In this document: piece by piece, positions 58,928 to 64,000 of the stretch | Layout of the letters: each line of letters begins with the position of its first letter | Numbering within the stretch: position 1 is the stretch's first letter | Assembly: GCA_044426085.1 (NCBI GenBank) | Contig: JAWXUU010000002.1 | Span: 127,666 to 191,665, forward strand | Direction: 5' to 3' | Length of the DNA: 64,000 nucleotides | Source: JAWXUU01 sp044426085 | Lineage (GTDB): Bacteria > Bacillota > Clostridia > Christensenellales > CAMQZB01 | Made by a program: the position numbers and the translations under genes | The notes under the pieces: generated by a model | Databases searched by the model: none | Told to the model about the DNA's origin: nothing | What the model saw: only the letters and a program-made list of their open reading frames with translations

Positions 58928-59902
58928 TTATTTTTTCTTTCTTGATTTTCTTCTGCCACTGCCCTTGCCAGGTCTTGACAAAACAACTGCAAATCCTGAA
59001 ATCAGAATTGTCGAAACAATCACAACTGCTATTATCAAATAGAAGCCATATGATGTGCCCGCAAATGGCACTTCAAGATTCATCCCCCACAATCCAGAAA
59101 TAACTGTTGGAACAGTTAGCGTTATTGTGAATATTGCAAGAAGTTTCATAATGATATTCAAGTTGTTTGAAATAACTGAAGCATATGCATCCATTGTTCC
59201 AGAAAGGATATCTCGATAAATCGAACACATTTCTATCGCTTGGGCATTTTCTGTTATAACATCTTCCAAAAGATCTTGATCTTCTTCGTATTTTTTGAAA
59301 TCAGGGCTTCTTCTTATTTTATATAGAACTCTGTCGTTTGCTGTTAGAGAAGTCGAAAAATAAACGAGCGATTTTTCAATATCTAAAAGTTCGATAAGTT
59401 CTTTATTCTTTACGCTTCTTTCAAGTTCGCGTTGAATAGCAAGACTCATTTTATCCATTCTTTTAAGGTATTGCAAATATTTGAACTCAATTCTATTGAT
59501 AATTTGCAACATGAATCTAACCTTTTTTGAAGGGTCGATATTTCTCACTCTGTTTGACAGAATATCTTTGATAATTGAAGATTCCTTTGTGGCAACAGAT
59601 ACAAAATATCCCTTATTAAAACAAAAACCAATCGGCGAAGTTGAAAAGACGTTGACTCCGTCTTCTTTCTCGATTATCGGCATATCCACAACCGCTAGTT
59701 TAGCTTCTTCTTCCACATCGATATGGGCTGATTCTTCAGGGTCAAGTGCAACCATAAGCATATCTTTAGGTATTTTTGTTTCGCGTGCAACTCTGTTGAG
59801 TTCTTCATTAGTTGGATAGGCAAGATGTATCCAACATCCAATTTCGATATCTTGCACAGTATCAATTTGATTGTTTTCATCTAGTTTTGAAATAGTTATC
59901 AT
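58928..59902 (-). CDS. corA: CorA-family magnesium/divalent cation channel
   Basis: The 324-residue protein has a large soluble N-domain and two C-terminal helices. The pore signature GMN is present in TVISGLWGMNLEVPF, followed by the second helix YLIIAVVIVSTILISGF and a basic tail (RKSRKKK). It forms a pentameric channel for Mg2+ or related ions. AGGAGG precedes the ATG. An M-box was not seen upstream. Confidence 0.93.
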   Translation of the reverse strand: MITISKLDENNQIDTVQDIEIGCWIHLAYPTNEELNRVARETKIPKDMLMVALDPEESAHIDVEEEAKLAVVDMPIIEKEDGVNVFSTSPIGFCFNKGYFVSVATKESSIIKDILSNRVRNIDPSKKVRFMLQIINRIEFKYLQYLKRMDKMSLAIQRELERSVKNKELIELLDIEKSLVYFSTSLTANDRVLYKIRRSPDFKKYEEDQDLLEDVITENAQAIEMCSIYRDILSGTMDAYASVISNNLNIIMKLLAIFTITLTVPTVISGLWGMNLEVPFAGTSYGFYLIIAVVIVSTILISGFAVVLSRPGKGSGRRKSRKKK

Positions 59903-60056
59903 TCTTGCGTCCTCCTTTTATTTGTTTATTTCATCATTATAGTATTTATCCTTTTATATTCTACACTATGTTAGTTGATTTGACAAGACTTTTTTGATTT
60001 TTTTTATTGCTTTACTTATATTTTACGCATTTTTTTATTCTTCTTTCGCTTTTTTG

Positions 60057-61517
60057 TTACGTATAAAATAAATTTTGCATTTGATTGCTTACTTCTGTGC
60101 CAAATTCCAACTCTGCAAGAGCTATTAAGTCTTCTATCGTGATATTTTCGAGATTATACTGAGTCTTCAATTTTTTCAAATAATTAATAAATTCCTCCTG
60201 TCCAACTGTAGTTGATATTTCTTCAAACAAAAGCTGACCTTTCACATATACAAGTGCATAATAATCATACGTGCTTCTATATTCCGATAGCGATTTTGTT
60301 GGCGTTGGCGGTGTTGGTTCATCAAGAACATTTAAAATTTGCAAGTATGTATCGTAGGTGTCTTGTTTTTGTGCTATCATAGCTTCGCTATCAACTCCAT
60401 ATTCTGGATATGTTTCGAAAAAATAACGCGTTGAAAACTCTGCAAGTCCTTCATCTATTATAGATGTTTCAATTTCGTTTGTCCCCACCATTGTTTGCCA
60501 CCACTGATGTGCAGTTTCATGCACAATAACGACTTTTCTATATTCGGTTGGTGCTGACAGCGATACCATAACAAGTGCGGAATATTCCATACCTCCTTGA
60601 AAAAAGTTTGCATCAACCACTGAAAATGTATCGTATTCATATTCGCCAAAACTATCTTCAAATAAATCAAGGGTATTTGCGATAAGTGCAGTTGTTTTAG
60701 TTGGCGAGGCATCTTCTATGTAATAATAATTAATTTCTATTCCATTTTTTATTTGAGTTTGAACTGAAAAATTGTCACTGCAAACCAAGCAAAAACTTCT
60801 TATATCATCAGCTTCAAAGGATATAGTTTTACTGTCGCCATTTATTTTAATATCAACTTCAGCTCCGCTGGAGGCGACAACGTATTCATTTGACAAAGTT
60901 ATTGAAACATTATAATCTGCAACATCACTATAAAATGGATCACCTAAGGAATATGGAATACATTCATAAAATTCTCCGCTGTTTTCACTTTCTTCAAACA
61001 CTGCTAGAATCGGATAGAAATTTCCTAGATTTATCGTGTCTTCACCATATCCTAATCTTGAGTTGATATTTGCAAGCACAACTGTATATTCCATTGTGAT
61101 AACAACACTTTCTCCCTCACAAAGTGGCGTATCAAGTGACACGATAAGAAAGTTCTCATCTGTTCCCGCAATCTCAAACTCGGCATTATTTTCCCCAATT
61201 TTCACGTTTTCAATTGTTATCATACCATATGAATCACCGTTTGGATATGCCTGAAATTTCATGTCCTTGGGCACTGCTGTATACGTTGCATCCGCACTTG
61301 TTGTGTTTTGATATAAATTGAAACAGACTTTGTCGGTGGCAACACTAGAATTGTGAACATATACCGTTTCTTGAACCGCGGTGAATGTTTTTGCTTGGGT
61401 GTCTAGTGTAATTGCGATATCATAACTGTTTGCTTGGATTTTCTCACATCCACAAAATGATATTGCACACAACACAATTATTAAAACAAACAAAATTGGC
61501 ATTAATCTTTTTTTCAT
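60057..61517 (-). CDS. M1-family metallopeptidase, secreted lipoprotein
   Basis: Start MKKRLMPILF at 61517, after AAAGGATG; the open frame extends upstream without a ribosome site. The signal sequence ends in SFCGC, a weak lipobox. The peptidase domain has the substrate motif GGMEYSALVM (a GAMEN variant), zinc motif HETAHQWW and the third ligand in DEGLAEFSTRYFF 18 residues later. It lacks the long C-terminal helical domain of aminopeptidase N. It probably trims peptides outside the membrane. Confidence 0.9.
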   Translation of the reverse strand: MKKRLMPILFVLIIVLCAISFCGCEKIQANSYDIAITLDTQAKTFTAVQETVYVHNSSVATDKVCFNLYQNTTSADATYTAVPKDMKFQAYPNGDSYGMITIENVKIGENNAEFEIAGTDENFLIVSLDTPLCEGESVVITMEYTVVLANINSRLGYGEDTINLGNFYPILAVFEESENSGEFYECIPYSLGDPFYSDVADYNVSITLSNEYVVASSGAEVDIKINGDSKTISFEADDIRSFCLVCSDNFSVQTQIKNGIEINYYYIEDASPTKTTALIANTLDLFEDSFGEYEYDTFSVVDANFFQGGMEYSALVMVSLSAPTEYRKVVIVHETAHQWWQTMVGTNEIETSIIDEGLAEFSTRYFFETYPEYGVDSEAMIAQKQDTYDTYLQILNVLDEPTPPTPTKSLSEYRSTYDYYALVYVKGQLLFEEISTTVGQEEFINYLKKLKTQYNLENITIEDLIALAELEFGTEVSNQMQNLFYT

Positions 61518-61578
61518 ATAAACATCCTTTTTTCTTTTGTATATAAATACTAAAGAAAACAAAGATATATGCACATGA

Positions 61579-61606
61579 AAAATGCATCCCAAAGGATGCA
61601 TTTCAG
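61579..61606 (-). terminator. Terminator of the cysteine-rich mini-gene
   Basis: AAATGCATCC (61579-61588) and GGATGCATTT (61593-61602) form a 10-bp stem with a T-run on the minus strand. It follows the 61631 stop and precedes the M1 peptidase gene. Confidence 0.8.
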
Positions 61607-61630
61607 ATTATACTTATTCAATTCAAAAAA

Positions 61631-61811
61631 TCATTGACCATTAATAATACTTGCATTTTCTGCTGAAATTTTTTGAACTTGCTTGTGATTTCTCAAACAA
61701 GTTGGAAGCGAATTGCCATCTTTGTGATTAGCAACGCACGCACAACAATTCCCCCAATTTTTGCAAGACGTTTTCACGCATGGACAAGATTCAACATTTT
61801 GACACTTCATA
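61631..61811 (-). pseudogene. Small cysteine-rich protein gene with +1 frameshift in an A5 run
   Basis: The ATG at 61811 has AAGGGG nine nt upstream and reads MKCQKC then stops. One base skipped in the five-A run (61797-61801) would join it to an open frame that continues to TGA at 61631. That frame contains VESCPCVKTSCKNWGNCCACV and NSLPTCLRNHK, a pattern of small Clostridia cysteine-rich proteins (paired Cys, then LPxCL). With a four-A run the product would be 59 residues with eight Cys. It could be a sequencing error, a decaying gene or slippage. A terminator follows, supporting a real gene. Confidence 0.6.
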
Positions 61812-61833
61812 ATTTATACCCCTTAATATTTAA

Positions 61834-62259
61834 TTATTCTTCCCATCTATAAACAGCTTCTTTTTCGTGATAAATTTCAAGTTCAATAACGTAATAATCA
61901 TCTGGTGGATATGCATAGCACCAAATTTTTGTTAGATCATAACTGAAAGTTATCTCGCTGATTTCAACTTCAGTGTGTTTAAGAATTCTTTCAAGCTGTT
62001 CAAAGCGAATACCTTTTCTTTCTTCTTCTTTAAATGCATATATTTGACAAAAATCAAAGTCTACTTCATCAAAAAAGACACTGCCCGTTTTTGTTTGATA
62101 CTGTCCGTTATCACCTGAAACAAGAAATCCTTCTTTTGTGTTTATAGTAATGTTTCCCTTATTTATACCACCACTTTTATTATCCCACTGCACGCTTGCA
62201 ACTTTTGCATCGTGAAGATTGATTGGCAGAAATATTTTTGGTTGTTTATATTCTTTCAT
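61834..62259 (-). CDS. Hypothetical protein, 141 residues
   Basis: A soluble acidic protein with no signal or membrane helix. It has a beta-rich N-terminal half (QPKIFLPINLHDAKVASVQWDN ... GFLVSGDNG) and a C-terminal half with YDLTKIWCYAYPPDDYYVIELEIYHEKE. I recognise no family. A GGAGT site precedes the ATG and coding composition matches neighbours, so it is likely a real gene. Confidence 0.75.
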   Translation of the reverse strand: MKEYKQPKIFLPINLHDAKVASVQWDNKSGGINKGNITINTKEGFLVSGDNGQYQTKTGSVFFDEVDFDFCQIYAFKEEERKGIRFEQLERILKHTEVEISEITFSYDLTKIWCYAYPPDDYYVIELEIYHEKEAVYRWEE

Positions 62260-62350
62260 AATAGATACTCCTTTTTGTCCTTATGCTTGCTATGTATCAT
62301 ATCACACTTTTATCGCTTTTTCAATAGCTTTTTAAAAATATATTTGAAAA

Positions 62351-62722
62351 TTAATCTGTAACGATTGTATGCCCTGAATCAATCATGATTTCCATTGCGC
62401 GTGGGAATCGTTCTGATTTAACAAAAACATAATCGGTGTTATATGTTGAAACAACAAAAATTGCAATTTTGCAAACAGCAAGAGCATCGGAAATTTTAGA
62501 TATAATTCCCACTTGATTAAAATCAAAACACTCTGCAATTTTAAATCCATTCCAACCACTTTCTGATTGTATAACATCAGACGGAATACATTCTTCCTTA
62601 CAAACAAGAGAAATTTCCTCATCTGTTTTTGAAAGGAAAACCATATCGCTTTCAAAATTAACATTTTTCACGCTTTCAAGCTTGCAGATTGCAAAGTTAC
62701 CTTGTAAAATTTTAAGTTTCAT
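62351..62722 (-). CDS. ACT-domain protein (CASTOR/ACT-like)
   Basis: The 123-residue protein consists of two ACT-like halves. The N-terminal one begins MKLKILQGNFAICKL, and the C-terminal one has NQVGIISKISDALAVCKIAIFVVSTYNTDYVFVKSE, the typical ligand-binding beta-alpha-beta. Such free-standing ACT proteins are thought to sense amino acids. The ligand is unknown. It lies 15 nt downstream of the Smr-like gene. Confidence 0.8.
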   Translation of the reverse strand: MKLKILQGNFAICKLESVKNVNFESDMVFLSKTDEEISLVCKEECIPSDVIQSESGWNGFKIAECFDFNQVGIISKISDALAVCKIAIFVVSTYNTDYVFVKSERFPRAMEIMIDSGHTIVTD

Positions 62723-62737
62723 AATTCACCTCATAAT

Positions 62738-63079
62738 TTATTTTATTCTTACAATTGTCGCACCGGGATTGTGGCGCCTTGCAAGATCATAAAGTTGTCC
62801 GTATTTGCCCATAAGATAAACTACATCGTTATTAAAAACATTGAAATCTTCCCCTGGGATAACTGCTTTTATATTGCCGTTTCTCACTTGTGCATTAAGC
62901 CACTGGCGAGCTTTGTGGCGAATTGCGCCACCAACACCACTGCTTCCGTAGCCGTGGATTATATACATACATTCAGTTCCAGACTGTTTTGCCCACTTGA
63001 TTTCACCTTGCAAAAGTTCCATGGCTTCCGCCACAGTCGGATAGTTTTTTTCTAGATTTAATTCTTCAAATTTTGCCAT
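62738..63079 (-). CDS. Smr-domain protein
   Basis: The 113-residue protein matches the small MutS-related (Smr) domain. The N-terminal strand/helix LEKNYPTVAEAMELLQGEI is followed by YIIHGYGSSGVGGAIRHKARQWL (the HGxGxG loop) and RHNPGATIVRIK at the end. Smr domains nick branched DNA or cut RNA. As a free-standing form its substrate is unclear. It lies between the ACT and DUF554 genes with short spacers. Confidence 0.85.
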   Translation of the reverse strand: MAKFEELNLEKNYPTVAEAMELLQGEIKWAKQSGTECMYIIHGYGSSGVGGAIRHKARQWLNAQVRNGNIKAVIPGEDFNVFNNDVVYLMGKYGQLYDLARRHNPGATIVRIK

Positions 63080-63086
63080 ATATTCC

Positions 63087-63764
63087 TTATACCAGCGAAA
63101 CTATTATAAACCAAATTGGTGGAATAAATAGCGCTGGGAGTATGTTCATTGTTTTAATTTTCTTGATATTCAATATTGATAGGCCTGATGCCATAATCAA
63201 AAAGCCACCAACTATCATGATTTCCGTCAGAAGGTCACCTGTCAAAAATGGTTCAAGTTGCGATGCAAAAAGATAGATACCACCTTGCCAACAAAGCAAA
63301 AACCCCGCTGAAAAGATTATGCCTATGCCATATGTTGAAGCGAGAACAAAAGATGTCACAAGATCGAGCGTTGCATTTGTGAATAGGTATGTATAGTCAT
63401 CAAGAAGTGCCGCACGCATTGGTCCCAATATTGAAAACGCACCTATACAGAAAAGCATTATAGCAGTCGAGAGCCCTTCACCAAGGTTGGTTTTTGAAAA
63501 CTTACCAACCAAGTTATTAAATCTTGCATCGAAATCGACAATTGAACCTAAAAGACTACCTATTGCCAAACTTGCGATAAATAAAACGGGATAAACACTT
63601 TCAGAAAGGTTGTTTGCGACAGCGTTTATTCCAAGTCCAAGCGCTGCAAGACCCATCGCATTATACAGTGCATCTTGATATTTCGGATTTATACCCTTTT
63701 TGAAAAGACTGCCAAGCATGCACCCTATTATTATCGTTGTGACATTAGCAATCGTACCTATCAT
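63087..63764 (-). CDS. DUF554-family membrane protein (YdfK/YqgA type)
   Basis: The 225-residue protein has about seven transmembrane helices and the conserved DUF554 opening MIGTIANVTTIIIGCMLGSLFKKGI, AALGLGINAV, FCIGAFSILGPMRAAL and the C-terminal MASGLSILNIKKIKTMNILPALFIPP. It is a putative membrane transport or permease protein with no established substrate. It overlaps nothing and lies eight nt upstream of the Smr gene. Confidence 0.9.
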   Translation of the reverse strand: MIGTIANVTTIIIGCMLGSLFKKGINPKYQDALYNAMGLAALGLGINAVANNLSESVYPVLFIASLAIGSLLGSIVDFDARFNNLVGKFSKTNLGEGLSTAIMLFCIGAFSILGPMRAALLDDYTYLFTNATLDLVTSFVLASTYGIGIIFSAGFLLCWQGGIYLFASQLEPFLTGDLLTEIMIVGGFLIMASGLSILNIKKIKTMNILPALFIPPIWFIIVSLV

Positions 63765-63843
63765 TATTATTCCTTCTTTATCTTTGTTTACATTATTATA
63801 ACATCACATTATGCCAATGTAAAGCAGATTTTTGCAAAAAACA

Positions 63844-63875
63844 AAACGTGCAAAATATAGCACGTTTCGTTTTTA
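63844..63875. terminator. Hairpin terminator upstream of DUF554
   Basis: AAACGTGC (63844-63851) and GCACGTTT (63860-63867) form an 8-bp stem with A flanks and a T-run. It may end an upstream transcript on either strand. Confidence 0.7.
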
Positions 63876-63982
63876 TAAAAATAGATTGTATAATTAAGTG
63901 CAACACCTAAAAAAGAATAGCGATTCACACCGAAATCCTTTATAATGGAAAGTGACCAAACCGACCATTGGGGGAAAACAAC

Positions 63983-64000
63983 ATGAACCGCTACGCACAT
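63983..64000 (+). CDS. Possible start of a plus-strand gene (truncated)
   Basis: ATG at 63983 follows GGGGGA by seven nt and opens a frame MNRYAH to the window edge. Six codons cannot be identified; it is reported only because of the ribosome site and position. Confidence 0.35.

Overview
The window looks like the chromosome of a low-GC, Gram-positive, spore-forming-type Clostridia (Firmicutes). The evidence is the AT-rich sequence, strong AGGAGG-type ribosome sites, a T-box in front of thrS, an L20-type leader in front of infC, an FMN (RFN) riboswitch in front of an ECF riboflavin S component, and sporulation-linked genes (ytxC next to thrS, a SpoIIM-like gene, a DacF-type carboxypeptidase and a Spo0A-effector-domain protein). 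I cannot name a species from the sequence.

Layout. 1-3409 (minus): tgt (partial), queA, ruvB, ruvA, ruvC, in the usual Firmicutes order. 3434-10672 (minus): proA, yebC, a SpoU rRNA methylase, rplT-rpmI-infC (infC starting at an AUU codon), thrS and ytxC. 10738-13694 (minus): DacF-type carboxypeptidase, SpoIIM-like protein, a stand-alone Spo0A DNA-binding domain preceded by a perfect 0A box, and a cysteine-rich protein of unknown family. 13791-20674 (minus): GLUG-repeat lipoprotein, cation exchanger, VanW protein, PHP phosphoesterase, RmuC and a short CCA/poly(A)-polymerase-like protein. 20766-29137 (plus): a GNAT/C_GCxxG fusion, then a Phe/Tyr operon (DAHP synthase, TyrA, AroA, AroC, PheA, fused AroE-AroK). 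The operon is preceded by a consensus promoter, a short leader peptide packed with Phe and Tyr codons and an intrinsic terminator, that is, a ribosome-mediated attenuator. 29186-31891 (minus): an ECF sigma factor with its membrane partner, and a MATE exporter.

32060-32424 is ssrA (tmRNA). Its 3' end is the left attachment site of a roughly 16-kb integrated element ending at 48618-48813. The element carries a Cch-type DUF927 ATPase, two tandem large serine recombinases, a DUF960 protein, an HU-like protein, a vWA protein, an XRE regulator, an unrecognised 407-codon gene and a 1915-aa surface lipoprotein as cargo. It has no conjugation or phage structural genes. The core set (DUF927 helicase, two adjacent large serine recombinases, DUF960) is the hallmark of staphylococcal SCC cassettes, which sit in the 3' end of rlmH. 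Here a comparable module sits in the 3' end of ssrA in a Clostridia-like genome. This is the most interesting system in the window. It is accompanied by a 93-bp duplicated att/terminator unit, two AT-rich tandem repeat arrays between the recombinases, and a large inverted repeat upstream of the vWA gene.

48932-64000 returns to ordinary chromosome. On the minus strand are ribU with its FMN riboswitch, a membrane-anchored SPOR-like protein, an operon of CobA-HemD fusion, malic enzyme, fumarase and a YfbR-type nucleotidase, then transketolase, phosphomannomutase, CorA, an M1 metallopeptidase lipoprotein, a frameshifted cysteine-rich mini-gene, and small proteins including ACT-domain, Smr-like and DUF554 proteins. 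The start of one plus-strand gene may lie at the right edge.
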